The position numbers and the translations under genes were made by a program. Below, in pieces: positions 8,612 through 16,944 of a DNA stretch of 51,760 nt (position 1 is the stretch's first letter; each line of letters starts with the position of its first letter). Source of the stretch: Anaerolineaceae bacterium UBA4799 (GTDB lineage Bacteria; Chloroflexota; Anaerolineae; Anaerolineales; Anaerolineaceae); assembly GCA_002402725.1 (NCBI GenBank), contig DHGL01000036.1, forward strand, positions 1 to 51,760, given 5' to 3'. The notes under the pieces were generated by a model. That model saw only the letters and a list, made by a program, of their open reading frames with translations. It was not told the DNA's origin and made no database searches.

Positions 8612-9274
8612 ATGCGCGCGACATTTGAAGCTGAATTGAAATACTTGAAGGATGAACTTTTGCTTCTGGGAAATCTGGTGGAACAGCAGATCAGCGGGGC
8701 GGTTGATTCTTTCAAGAATAGGGATGCGAACCTCTCAAGGGAAATTATTGCCACTGATGACAAGGTCAACCAAAAACGTTATATGCTCGAAGAGCAGGTG
8801 CTCATCACCATCGCCACTCAGCAGCCCATGGCGCGCGACCTCCGCTTGCTGGCGTCGATCCTGGAAATCGCCGGTGAACTTGAACGCATCGGGGATTACG
8901 CCAAGGGTATCGCGACCATTAATATCCGCATGGGCGAAGAAGAACTGCTCACCCCGTTAATCAGAATTCCCATGATGGCTGAGAAATGCAACAGTATGCT
9001 GCACCGCGCGGTCAACGCGTTTATCAATGAAGACATCGATGAGGCTAATCTGATCCCCAATGAAGATGACGAAGTCGACCGTTTGTACGTGGAAGTGTAC
9101 ACCACGATGATGAAAATAATCGTGAAAGACGAGAATGTCATCCAACGGGCTAACTGGATCCTGTGGGTGGCGCATAACCTGGAGCGGGTCGCAGACCGCG
9201 TGACAAACATCTGCGAACGTACTATCTTTACCGTGACCGGTGAACTAAAGGAAATCCGATCATCCGACCAATAA
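8612..9274 (+). CDS. phoU: Phosphate signalling regulator PhoU
   Basis: Negative modulator of PhoR and the Pst transporter, 220 residues, cytoplasmic. Two PhoU helical-bundle repeats are seen, with the conserved metal-binding patterns ELERIGDYAKGI (first) and NLERVADRVTNICE (second). The start MRATFEAELKYL at 8612 has GAGGG five to six bases before it and gives the family's normal length; a start at 8582 would add ten unusual residues. It is the last gene of the phosphate operon, followed within 10 bases by a strong terminator. Confidence 0.94.
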   Translation: MRATFEAELKYLKDELLLLGNLVEQQISGAVDSFKNRDANLSREIIATDDKVNQKRYMLEEQVLITIATQQPMARDLRLLASILEIAGELERIGDYAKGIATINIRMGEEELLTPLIRIPMMAEKCNSMLHRAVNAFINEDIDEANLIPNEDDEVDRLYVEVYTTMMKIIVKDENVIQRANWILWVAHNLERVADRVTNICERTIFTVTGELKEIRSSDQ

Positions 9275-9282
9275 CCGACATT

Positions 9283-9312
9283 AAAAACTGGTGCCCGCGG
9301 GCACCAGTTTTT
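9283..9312. terminator. Perfect palindromic bidirectional terminator
   Basis: A 30-base perfect palindrome: AAAAACTGGTGCCCG (9283-9297) and its complement CGGGCACCAGTTTTT (9298-9312). The T-run is present on both strands, so it can end phoU from the left and the minus-strand membrane gene from the right. Confidence 0.88.
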
Positions 9313-9329
9313 CATTCAAAACAACTTTC

Positions 9330-10115
9330 TCAAGCAGCGGATTCCTCGTATCTGGTCCACTTCTTCCACAAACCCGGCCAAACGAAGATCACAACCAGGA
9401 TCAAAGATACAATTGGCGCCATGGCGAAGAGTGAAAAGCGGTTGAGGTCCTGGGCAGTCACTACAGCCAATGGGATACCTACGATCAATTCAACCGTTCC
9501 TGAGACCAACCCCAGCACGCGCTGCCACTCACGCGGTTTGAGGAGGATGCCTGCTGTGACCACGCCCCAGCCAAGCATGGCGACCCAATGCAGGTTTTGC
9601 ACCAGGACGAATATATCTGCTCCTACGGTAATGATGCGGCTTGTGCTCGAAACCCCGTTCATCCAGCACACAATGTAACAGATGCCAGTGAGAAGTGCCA
9701 GCAGCGTACGGCTCCAGGATAATTTGGCGACTGTTTTCATTAAGAGGAAGTAAATGACGAGGTACGGAAAAAAGAGAGTGAAATAGACTGGTGGAAGACC
9801 GGCTGCCATGAAGGGTATGTTGACGAAAAAACTCCCGAGCAGAGCTGGGATGATTCCGAAAACTGACAGTGCGAAAGCCCATTTCTTACCGCTGAAGAAC
9901 CCATAAGCACTGACGGCAAAAAGGGCGGCTCCCAGCAGTCCAAGGTTGGCAAGTAACGGGTGTATCGTTTTTAACAGGATCTCACAACCCGGTTCAGCGC
10001 TCTCGGTGTGCATGCCGATTTGATACCACGCAAAGAACAGGATAAAGTGGCCGATGAGGCCGATCATCGCAGCGATCGCTGCCAGAACCCCCCCTAGTTT
10101 GTAGTTGATTTTCAT
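9330..10115 (-). CDS. Multi-pass membrane protein of unknown function
   Basis: 261 residues with about seven or eight hydrophobic segments spread over the whole length; no family recognised. The start MKINYKLGGVLAAIAA at 10115 has AAGGAG 9-14 bases upstream; a longer frame to 10208 adds a hydrophilic leader without a ribosome site and was not used. No catalytic motif is visible. It lies between the phoU terminator and a small lipoprotein gene on the same strand. Transport or sensing cannot be told apart from sequence. Confidence 0.7.
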   Translation of the reverse strand: MKINYKLGGVLAAIAAMIGLIGHFILFFAWYQIGMHTESAEPGCEILLKTIHPLLANLGLLGAALFAVSAYGFFSGKKWAFALSVFGIIPALLGSFFVNIPFMAAGLPPVYFTLFFPYLVIYFLLMKTVAKLSWSRTLLALLTGICYIVCWMNGVSSTSRIITVGADIFVLVQNLHWVAMLGWGVVTAGILLKPREWQRVLGLVSGTVELIVGIPLAVVTAQDLNRFSLFAMAPIVSLILVVIFVWPGLWKKWTRYEESAA

Positions 10116-10281
10116 GATCTGCTTCTCCTTTGTCAATTGATTATGGTTGTTAATGGTATTAAGTGAATCTTTAATAGCATGATGAGCACCCTTTGTAATA
10201 CGCGGCATTGTTTTGCGCTGCTACATATACAACTACGATGGGTTTGATGGCCAGTCCACAGCCATTGTTTAGAAAGAAAGG

Positions 10282-10563
10282 CTATATTTCCCATTGCTGC
10301 AGCCTAAGGTCACAACCCACGAATAAAGAATTTTCCCAGGTATCGTTGCATGAAGGGCCTTCGATGACCCAGTCAAACGCAACCGTTTTGTTTTTGGTCT
10401 CAATATCGGTTTTCTGAGACGTCAAGGAGGCTGAGGTATCTGGTGGGAACTGCCTGAGTTCATCCAGATAGGAACCACTGCCCTCCGGGCAGGAACTCTT
10501 TATTCCACAACCAGCGAGCGGTATTCCTAAAAGTAAAATGATAGACAGGCGCCTAAAATTCAT
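10282..10563 (-). CDS. Small predicted lipoprotein
   Basis: About 93 residues. The N-terminus MNFRRLSIILLLGIPLAGC has charged residues, a hydrophobic core and a lipobox (LAGC), so the mature protein should be lipid-anchored at Cys19 outside the membrane. The mature part is short with three more cysteines (SSCPEG, PSCNDT, VGCDLR) and no family I recognise. An ATG at 10575 is an alternative that adds MECH; the ribosome site is weak for both. The stretch 10116-10281 between this gene and the next membrane gene holds nothing I can name. Confidence 0.5.
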   Translation of the reverse strand: MNFRRLSIILLLGIPLAGCGIKSSCPEGSGSYLDELRQFPPDTSASLTSQKTDIETKNKTVAFDWVIEGPSCNDTWENSLFVGCDLRLQQWEI

Positions 10564-10696
10564 ATGACATTCCATTAACGTTTCTTTCAGTATGCGACAT
10601 TGGCTCGCAAATAACTTTGCTTTTGGTTAAATCGCACACGGAAGGCCAGGACTTGGTATAGAATATGAAGACATCATGATATGAAAAGGAAAGGTC

Positions 10697-11368
10697 ATGG
10701 ATAATCAGCCAGCGATACTACAGAATCCGGTGTTTTCCAGCCTTAATGACAAGGAACGAGAGAGAGTTTACCTTTCAGCCGTGAGAAGACCAGTGCAGAA
10801 AGGGGAGTATCTAGTTCTGCAGGGTGATTTCTGGCCTTATCTGTTCATCATCGAGCAGGGAGCCGTTGTGGCAGAAAAAGACGCGGTCGATGGCCGTACG
10901 TTTGTAGCAGCGACCTTTCAACCGGGAGAAGTTTTTTGGGGGCTGGGATTTTTTCTGGAAAACGCGGTCATGCCAGCCAGCTTAAAGGTTATTAAAGATG
11001 GAGTGATCTACCAATGGGAAAAAAGAGACCTGGTGCCGCTCATTGAGGGCAATGGTATCTTCTCATGGGAATTATGTAAACTGGTGGTCAGTCGCATTCA
11101 ATATGTAAGCGAAGTACTCGAGACCATGACCTTCCAACCAATCGCAGTACGGCTGGCGCGACTTTTGATGGGAATTTCTGAATCAGGCAGGCAGCGATCC
11201 ATAACTCGTAACCTGACTTTAGATGACATGGCTGCGCGCATCGGCAGCACCCGGGAAATGGTTTGCCGCCTATTGTACAAGTTTTCTGATGAAGGGTTGA
11301 TTCGTATTACGCGGACAGAATTTACCATCACGGATGCGGAAAACCTGGAAAGGCGCGCGCAGAGGTAG
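10697..11368 (+). CDS. Crp/Fnr-family transcriptional regulator
   Basis: 223 residues. An N-terminal cyclic-nucleotide-binding-like beta barrel (about 10-130, with FQPGEVFWGLGFFLENAVMPASLKVIKDGVIYQW) leads into a long helix and a winged helix (about 155-215) whose recognition part is DDMAARIGSTREMVCRLLYKFSDEGLI. No N-terminal cysteine cluster is present, so it is not an Fe-S FNR; the cAMP-pocket residues are not obviously kept either, so the effector is unknown. The ATG at 10697 has AAAGG directly upstream. It stands alone and diverges from the small lipoprotein gene, which it might control. Confidence 0.85.
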   Translation: MDNQPAILQNPVFSSLNDKERERVYLSAVRRPVQKGEYLVLQGDFWPYLFIIEQGAVVAEKDAVDGRTFVAATFQPGEVFWGLGFFLENAVMPASLKVIKDGVIYQWEKRDLVPLIEGNGIFSWELCKLVVSRIQYVSEVLETMTFQPIAVRLARLLMGISESGRQRSITRNLTLDDMAARIGSTREMVCRLLYKFSDEGLIRITRTEFTITDAENLERRAQR

Positions 11369-11370
11369 CT

Positions 11371-12243
11371 TTAACTGTGCCGGTCGATGGATGAGGTCAG
11401 GTGGGCGCAGAATAGGATGATCCAGCTGCTGAGGTAAATCCACGCCAGCAAGGCAATCATTTTTCCTAGTGAGCCGTACACAATCTCATACCTTGCCAAC
11501 CCGCTGGCTAGATACGCGCTGAATACGGTGGTGATGAGCTGCCAGAGGAATGTTGCCACAACCGCACCGGTCAGGGCACTCATCTTTTTCACTTTAATCT
11601 GCGGAACCCAGAAATACAGGCTGAAAAAAATTACCACCTGCACCAGGATGGGTAGTACTTTTTCATAGAAGAAAGAGGAGATGAATTCACTAATCAGCGA
11701 GTAATCAAAGGAGATGCCCAGGTTATTGAGCAAATGGCGCAGGGTGAGCGAGAAGGAGGACAAAATTAGCAGTAAAACCATCGCTGCGATGATTGCAAGT
11801 GACCACAGGCGCATACGGATGAAGCTGTGGGGCGCTGCCGCGGGCCAGGCGGCGTTGATATTGCGGATGATGGTCGTAAATACAGCTGTGGCGGACCAGG
11901 TCAATCCGACCACGCTGATGGAGGAAATGGCCCCGCGCAACTTAAAAACCTGTTGCACATTGGTCAGAATAAAGTCCTGCGATACCGGCAGCAGGTTGGG
12001 TAGTAAGTTGAGCAGTTCCCTCTCAACTGTAGCCTGATCGATAAAAAAGGAACCTATCGCCAGGATACTTAAGAGAAGAGGAAAGATGGAAAACAATGTG
12101 TAATAGGAGATGCTGGCCGCGGCTTCCGCGCCTTTGGCGAGGGTGAACGTTGTAAAGGCTCCCTTCAGGGTTCTGAAGACTGTGGTCAACAGGCTTTTCA
12201 GTGACTTCGGGAACACTCTGGTTTTGGACTTTACCCGGGACAT
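11371..12243 (-). CDS. YihY/BrkB family inner-membrane protein
   Basis: 290 residues with about six membrane segments. The family pattern is clear: KGAEAAASISYYTLFSIFPLLL near the N-terminus, a central GLTWSATAVFTTIIRNINAAW and a C-terminal VYGSLGKMIALLAWIYLSSWIILFCAHL. Members are often labelled ribonuclease BN or virulence factor BrkB for historical reasons, but the molecular role is unproven. It lies 23 bases downstream of the ABC exporter pair on the same strand and is probably co-transcribed. It ends two bases from the convergent regulator gene. Confidence 0.88.
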   Translation of the reverse strand: MSRVKSKTRVFPKSLKSLLTTVFRTLKGAFTTFTLAKGAEAAASISYYTLFSIFPLLLSILAIGSFFIDQATVERELLNLLPNLLPVSQDFILTNVQQVFKLRGAISSISVVGLTWSATAVFTTIIRNINAAWPAAAPHSFIRMRLWSLAIIAAMVLLLILSSFSLTLRHLLNNLGISFDYSLISEFISSFFYEKVLPILVQVVIFFSLYFWVPQIKVKKMSALTGAVVATFLWQLITTVFSAYLASGLARYEIVYGSLGKMIALLAWIYLSSWIILFCAHLTSSIDRHS

Positions 12244-12266
12244 AACATTTTTCTCGTAAAGTTACG

Positions 12267-14090
12267 TTAATCCAGCGCTTCAGCGGCTTGTTGGAACGGG
12301 TTGTACGCTGCTTCGAGTTGTGTGCGGAACTGGCGCGTGTAAAGCTGGTGGTATTTCCCGCGAATCCTGAGCAGTTCCGCGTGGGTTCCCATTTCTGCGA
12401 TGTGACCGTCTTCAATGACCAGGATACGGTCGGCTTTCTTAATGGTTGAAAGACGATGGGCGATAATGAAGCTGGTTGTCGAATCCAGCAGAGTCTGCAT
12501 ACCCTTCTGTATAAGTGCTTCGGTAAGCGTATCGACCGAGCTGGTGGCTTCGTCCATGACGAAGATCTCGGGATTGGCCAGCACGGCTCGAGCCAGGCTG
12601 AGCAGTTGTTTCTGACCCACCGAGAGCAGGTTGCCACCCTCGCCCACTTCGGTGTCAAATCCTTTTTCGAAGTGCATGATGAAATCATAAGCACCAATCA
12701 CTTTGGTGGCTGCGATGATCTCATCCATGTTGGCATCCAGGCGGCCGTATCGCAGGTTTTCCGTGATACTACCTGAAAACAGGTGCGGTGTTTGCAACAC
12801 CACGCCGATGCGGGATTGGATTGCCTGCAGTGAAAGGTGGGTGTAATCACGACCGCCAATGTAGATGCGGCCGGATTCCGGTTCGTAAAAGCGGCAGAGC
12901 AGGTTGATGATGGTCGATTTTCCGCCTCCAGTAGGACCGACCAGCGCGATCGTCTCACCGCGACGCACGTGCAGGCTAAAGTCACTCAGCACCGGTTTTT
13001 CGTCTTTCTCGTAGCGGAAGGTCACATGGTCGAAGATGATATCTCCCTTGATGGTTCCCGGATCGATGGCCTTGGGGTGGTCCTGGATTTGCGGCTTCGA
13101 GTCGATCAGCGAGAACATGCGCTCTGCTGAGGCGATGGCTTGCTGCATTTCAGCAAACACGCGCGCCAGGTCCTGGATCGGCCACATCATAAAAGTGATG
13201 TAGGAGACAAAAGCCTGGATTCCGCCAACGGTCAGCGCGCCGATTTTTGCCTGACCCCCACCGTACCAAACCACGGCTCCCACCGCCAGAGCAGAAATGA
13301 TTTGTACAGTTGGCAGGAAGAGCGCGCTTAGCCAGGCTGCTCTAAATGAGGAATGATACATTTTTTCAGTAATTGTCTTGAACTCATCGAGGTTTTCGGG
13401 CTCGCGTCCTAAAGCTTTAATAACCCGGACGCCGGTGATGTTTTCGTTGTACGCGCTTACGATCTTGGAATTGGTTTTTCTTACCTTGCGGTACGAGGCG
13501 AGAATCCAGCGTTGGAAATAGGTGGCAATTAAGAAGAGCACAGGTAGCAACGCCAATACGATCAAGGCCAGCTTCCAGTTGATGGCAATCATGAAGATCA
13601 TCGAGGTGATGATGCTCATCAAACCCCAGGTGGAATCGACCAGCCCCCAGGTGACCAGGTCAGCCACGCGTTCAGAATCTGAAGTAACGCGCGCCATGAT
13701 CCAGCCGACCGGCGTTTTGCTGTAGTAATTCAATGATAACGCCTGCAGGTGATTAAACATCTTCTTGCGCAGGTCGTAACGAATGCGTTCACCGAGTATG
13801 CCTGCCAGGTAGATAAACAGGAAGGTGCTGCCTGATTGAACCAGGATAAGTGCCCCGTACATGACAAGCACATTCACTACCACAGCGCGGTCGCCCGCCA
13901 GAATACCATTATCAATCACCATTTTCAACAGGTAGGTTCCAATGGAATCCAAACCAGCGACGACTGCGATGGTCAGCAGGAATCCAATCACCCACTTTAA
14001 GTGGGGAACAGTGAGTTTGAGGATACGGCTTAGCGTCCTGCCGTTAAACCTGGACTCGAATTCCTCTTCGTCGAAATAATTATCCGGCAC
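12267..14090 (-). CDS. Heterodimeric ABC exporter, subunit with catalytic Glu
   Basis: 607 residues: a six-helix type I exporter domain (about 25-320) then an ATPase domain (about 355-590). Walker A is GPTGGGKST, Walker B VMDEATSSVD keeps the catalytic Glu, and the H-loop is IIAHRLSTI. The signature is LLSVGQKQ rather than LSGGQ, so this subunit's signature is the degenerate one. It is the partner of the next gene upstream, whose defects are complementary, as in TM287/288, BmrCD or LmrCD. The GTG start at 14090 has AAGGAG eight bases upstream and overlaps the partner's stop by 11 bases. Substrate unknown (drug, lipid or peptide). Confidence 0.92.
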   Translation of the reverse strand: MPDNYFDEEEFESRFNGRTLSRILKLTVPHLKWVIGFLLTIAVVAGLDSIGTYLLKMVIDNGILAGDRAVVVNVLVMYGALILVQSGSTFLFIYLAGILGERIRYDLRKKMFNHLQALSLNYYSKTPVGWIMARVTSDSERVADLVTWGLVDSTWGLMSIITSMIFMIAINWKLALIVLALLPVLFLIATYFQRWILASYRKVRKTNSKIVSAYNENITGVRVIKALGREPENLDEFKTITEKMYHSSFRAAWLSALFLPTVQIISALAVGAVVWYGGGQAKIGALTVGGIQAFVSYITFMMWPIQDLARVFAEMQQAIASAERMFSLIDSKPQIQDHPKAIDPGTIKGDIIFDHVTFRYEKDEKPVLSDFSLHVRRGETIALVGPTGGGKSTIINLLCRFYEPESGRIYIGGRDYTHLSLQAIQSRIGVVLQTPHLFSGSITENLRYGRLDANMDEIIAATKVIGAYDFIMHFEKGFDTEVGEGGNLLSVGQKQLLSLARAVLANPEIFVMDEATSSVDTLTEALIQKGMQTLLDSTTSFIIAHRLSTIKKADRILVIEDGHIAEMGTHAELLRIRGKYHQLYTRQFRTQLEAAYNPFQQAAEALD

Positions 14091-15906
14091 TGGTCAGCTC
14101 CTTTTCCAATTCAACCTCAATGCGGGTTTGAATGTTGAAAATCTCGCGGTACACGCCCGCCTCATTGACCAGGTCAACATGCCTGCCGCGTTGAATGATC
14201 CGTCCTTTGTCCATCACCAGAACCAGGTTTGCGTTGGCCACACTTTGAATGCGGTGGGCGATGATAAAGGTGGTACGGTCTTGCATCAGGGTCCACAGAG
14301 CTTCGCGGATCTCAGCCTCGGTTTCAGTATCCACGGAAGAGGTGGAATCATCAAGGATCAGGATGCGCGGGTTCTTGAGCAGCGTGCGCGCGATGGTGAT
14401 ACGCTGTTTCTGCCCGCCAGAAAGGGTCACTCCCCGTTCCCCAACCACGGTCTGGTAGCCTTCCTGGAAGGTGAGGATGACATCATGGATTGCGGCAGCC
14501 CGCGCCGCCTGTTCAACTTCCTCATCGCTGACTTCCCGCCCGACACCGTATGTGATATTCTCGCGGATAGTACGCGAAAACAGGAATGGTTCCTGTTCCA
14601 CGATACCAATCTGCTGACGCAGGTATTTGCGCGGATAACGGCTCAATTCCACACCATCCAGTATGATTTTGCCGGAGGTGTATTCGTAGAACCTGGGCAG
14701 CAGGTGTACTAATGTGGATTTACCAGACCCGGTCGACCCGAGCAGCGCAATTGACTGACCAGGCTCGACATTGAAACTGATATTCGCGAGCGTTTGTTCA
14801 CCAGGCTCGTACTCAAAGCCAACGTTGATAAACTCGAAGTTTCCCTCAAGGTTACCCTTGGGCAAGTAATCACCCTGATCGAGTGGTTCTCTGTTTTCCT
14901 TGATGACATCCATGACCCGGCCGTAAGATACCAGCCCCGTGGAAGTTTGAACGATGATCCTGCCAAGGTTGCGCAGCGGGTAGATGATATAAATGACCAG
15001 ACCGGTGTAAGCGAGGTAGGTACCGACGGAAATCTCTCCGTTGATTGCCATAATCGCACCAACGAGATACCCTGCAATCAACTGCGCGCCACAGAGAATA
15101 TCAGAGACAGGCCAGAAGAGCGAATTCATGACCAGTAATTTTTTTCCGCGGGCGTATTTCTCCCAGTTATCTTTTTCAAATTTCTCCATCTCATAATGCT
15201 GGCGTGAGAATGCCTTAACCACCCTTACACCAGCGAGGTTCTCCTGGAGCGTGGTGGAGAGGATGGCTTCCTGTTGTTGATACAACTCGTAAGCACTGGA
15301 TACTTTCTTGAAGAGAAAGGTAGAAACAGCCAGGATAAACGGGATAACGATGATTGAGATCCAGGCCAATTTGACGTTAATATTCAGCAGCGTGACGAAA
15401 TTGATGATGAAGAGCAGCAAAATACGGCCGATGTTGGTTGCCTGATCTGAAAAGAAGCGGCGCAAGGCGTCAACATCAGAGGTGGAGCGTTCAATCAGTT
15501 CACCGGTTTTGGTTTTAGAATGATAAGTGAACGAGAGATGCTGGATATGATCATAGAGGTAGTTCCTGAGTCGGCGAGTGATGCCCTCCGCGGTTTGTGA
15601 TGCCAACACGCCGCTGAGGAATGTAAACCCTCCTTCGAGGACGGCCAAGCCGACGAAACCCAGGGCGATATACGGGAGCCCGATGCTTTCGTCCTGGTTG
15701 ATAAAGTAGGTATCAATGAAATACCGCAGCAGCAGGAAGGTGAAGGTCTTGGCCAGGGCGGAGAGTCCGAGGCTGGCGACCGCGCCTGCGTAGCGCAGGC
15801 GGAATCCCTTCATCATATTCCAGATACCTGTCAGGCGGTTTTTCCCGATGGTGGACTTCAAGTCCAGGTCAAGCACATTTGTAGATGGCAGCAAGGCGGT
15901 CCTCAA
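14080..15906 (-). CDS. Heterodimeric ABC exporter, subunit with degenerate Walker B
   Basis: 608 residues with the same membrane-plus-ATPase order. Walker A GSTGSGKST and signature LSGGQKQR are intact, but Walker B reads LILDDSTSSVD: Asp replaces the catalytic Glu. Together with the partner's LSVGQ this predicts one working and one silent ATP site; the working site pairs the partner's Walker motifs with this LSGGQ. The start is uncertain. A TTG at 15906 is the only upstream choice giving a complete N-terminus, has no clear ribosome site, and lies 17 bases after a TATAAT. First gene of a three-gene operon ending with the YihY-type protein. Confidence 0.9.
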   Translation of the reverse strand: MRTALLPSTNVLDLDLKSTIGKNRLTGIWNMMKGFRLRYAGAVASLGLSALAKTFTFLLLRYFIDTYFINQDESIGLPYIALGFVGLAVLEGGFTFLSGVLASQTAEGITRRLRNYLYDHIQHLSFTYHSKTKTGELIERSTSDVDALRRFFSDQATNIGRILLLFIINFVTLLNINVKLAWISIIVIPFILAVSTFLFKKVSSAYELYQQQEAILSTTLQENLAGVRVVKAFSRQHYEMEKFEKDNWEKYARGKKLLVMNSLFWPVSDILCGAQLIAGYLVGAIMAINGEISVGTYLAYTGLVIYIIYPLRNLGRIIVQTSTGLVSYGRVMDVIKENREPLDQGDYLPKGNLEGNFEFINVGFEYEPGEQTLANISFNVEPGQSIALLGSTGSGKSTLVHLLPRFYEYTSGKIILDGVELSRYPRKYLRQQIGIVEQEPFLFSRTIRENITYGVGREVSDEEVEQAARAAAIHDVILTFQEGYQTVVGERGVTLSGGQKQRITIARTLLKNPRILILDDSTSSVDTETEAEIREALWTLMQDRTTFIIAHRIQSVANANLVLVMDKGRIIQRGRHVDLVNEAGVYREIFNIQTRIEVELEKELTSAG

Positions 15907-15923
15907 TTCTGTGATGAAATAGA

Positions 15924-15929
15924 ATTATA
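15924..15929 (-). promoter_or_regulatory. -10 box of the ABC exporter operon
   Basis: TATAAT on the minus strand, 17 bases before the TTG start at 15906. This predicts a leader of about ten bases. No clear -35 was found. Confidence 0.4.
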
Positions 15930-15978
15930 AAGCACAATGAATAAATACAAATTAAGAAGGGAATTTCCCTCTATTGTT

Positions 15979-16794
15979 TCAGTTGATTGGTTGGCAAGCC
16001 GGGCAGATAAAGGACATGGTGCTGCCAGTGCGGATTTTTTCGATGACTGTGCCGCATTTCGGGCAGGGTTCTCCTTCGCGATAACCAATCAGGATATCTT
16101 CCATCAGAAATCCGCCCTTTTCACCGAACAGGTTGGTTTCATAAAATGCGCCGCCTTTTTTCATACTGGGCAACAGGCTATCCAAGATGGCGGAATGGAG
16201 CGATGCCATCTCCTTATCGGTCAGAGTTGCCAATAACCGAAGCGGATGGAGCCCAGCCAGGAAGAGAATATCGTGTATATAGGCGTTCCCCACGCCGGCG
16301 ACCCTGGCTTGGTCGAGCATGAAGACCTTTACTTTTGCCTTTGGTGATTGCGCCCTGACAATCGATGAAAATTCCTCCAGCGAAAGGTCAATGATGTTTG
16401 GTCCCAGTTTGGCCAACATGCTGATTTCAGCAAGTCCTTCAACAGGGGCAAAGTAGACGTAACCAAACCACCAGAAATTAACCACCAGGCAGGTGTCATC
16501 GGTGAAATCGAAGACCAGCCGATATTTCTCGGGTATGGTCTTGTGCGTAGTTAATAATAGTTCACCACCCATGCCCTGGTTGATAAGAAGCCAACCCTTA
16601 TCCAGCCGCACTTTGATCCATTTACCATGATAGGTGACATCCATAATGCGTGCGCCAGTCACAGCGTTAGTAAAAACATCCGCAGGCAAATTAAGAGATT
16701 TGGGTTGTTTGATCTCAACCATCAGAATCGTTTTACCGCGCAATGCGGTGTTCATTTCCCGGGCACGAGAGGCAATTTCAGGCAATTCAGGCAT
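15979..16794 (-). CDS. mutM: Fpg/Nei-family DNA glycosylase, divergent
   Basis: Base-excision glycosylase/AP lyase, 271 residues. The catalytic N-terminus MPELPE (Pro2 and Glu3) and Lys58 in YHGKWI are present, and the helix-two-turn-helix VAGVGNAYIHDILFLAGLHP follows. A C-terminal zinc finger has Cys244, Cys247, Cys264 and Cys267 (CPKC..CPAC). The Arg five residues before the third Cys, which binds the phosphate at the lesion in E. coli Fpg, is Thr259 here, and the segment after MPELPE is unlike typical MutM. Substrate preference may differ from 8-oxoguanine. ATG at 16794 has AGGAG upstream; an extended -10 lies at 16826-16818. Confidence 0.85.
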   Translation of the reverse strand: MPELPEIASRAREMNTALRGKTILMVEIKQPKSLNLPADVFTNAVTGARIMDVTYHGKWIKVRLDKGWLLINQGMGGELLLTTHKTIPEKYRLVFDFTDDTCLVVNFWWFGYVYFAPVEGLAEISMLAKLGPNIIDLSLEEFSSIVRAQSPKAKVKVFMLDQARVAGVGNAYIHDILFLAGLHPLRLLATLTDKEMASLHSAILDSLLPSMKKGGAFYETNLFGEKGGFLMEDILIGYREGEPCPKCGTVIEKIRTGSTMSFICPACQPIN

Positions 16795-16817
16795 TTGGGT
16801 CTCCTATGTGACAAGGC

Positions 16818-16826
16818 ATTCTATCA
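16818..16826 (-). promoter_or_regulatory. Extended -10 promoter of the Fpg-type glycosylase gene
   Basis: TGATAGAAT on the minus strand: TGn followed by TAGAAT. It lies 23 bases before the ATG at 16794. The tandem palindromes at 16845-16875 are immediately upstream of it, so a factor bound there could affect both divergent genes. Confidence 0.45.
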
Positions 16827-16844
16827 CAACAAAGTTGTACGTTT

Positions 16845-16875
16845 TGATAATTGATTATCAGATAACTGATTATCA
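16845..16875. promoter_or_regulatory. Tandem palindromic operator-like repeats
   Basis: Two direct repeats of 15 bp with one mismatch: GATAATTGATTATCA (16846-16860) and GATAACTGATTATCA (16861-16875). The first is itself a near-perfect dyad, TGATAAT-TG-ATTATCA (16845-16860). They stand between the divergent glycosylase and msmK genes, about 30 bp upstream of the msmK -10. Tandem dyads with centres 15 bp apart suggest cooperative binding by a dimeric repressor or activator. No regulator gene is adjacent, so its identity is open. Confidence 0.6.
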
Positions 16876-16904
16876 AGTTTGCGCGGAAAGTTTATATTTT
16901 GTTA

Positions 16905-16910
16905 TATAAT
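16905..16910 (+). promoter_or_regulatory. -10 box of msmK
   Basis: A perfect TATAAT 34 bases before the ATG at 16945. The best -35 candidate, TTGCGC at 16879, is 20 bp away, so the promoter may depend on an activator bound at the tandem repeats upstream. Confidence 0.55.
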
Positions 16911-16944
16911 ACAGTCACTATACTCGTTCAAGAAGGAGGAAAAC

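Noticed and set aside
10208..10417. Small plus-strand frame of 69 codons
   Set aside because: No ribosome site, overlaps the lipoprotein gene on the other strand, and shows no recognisable features.
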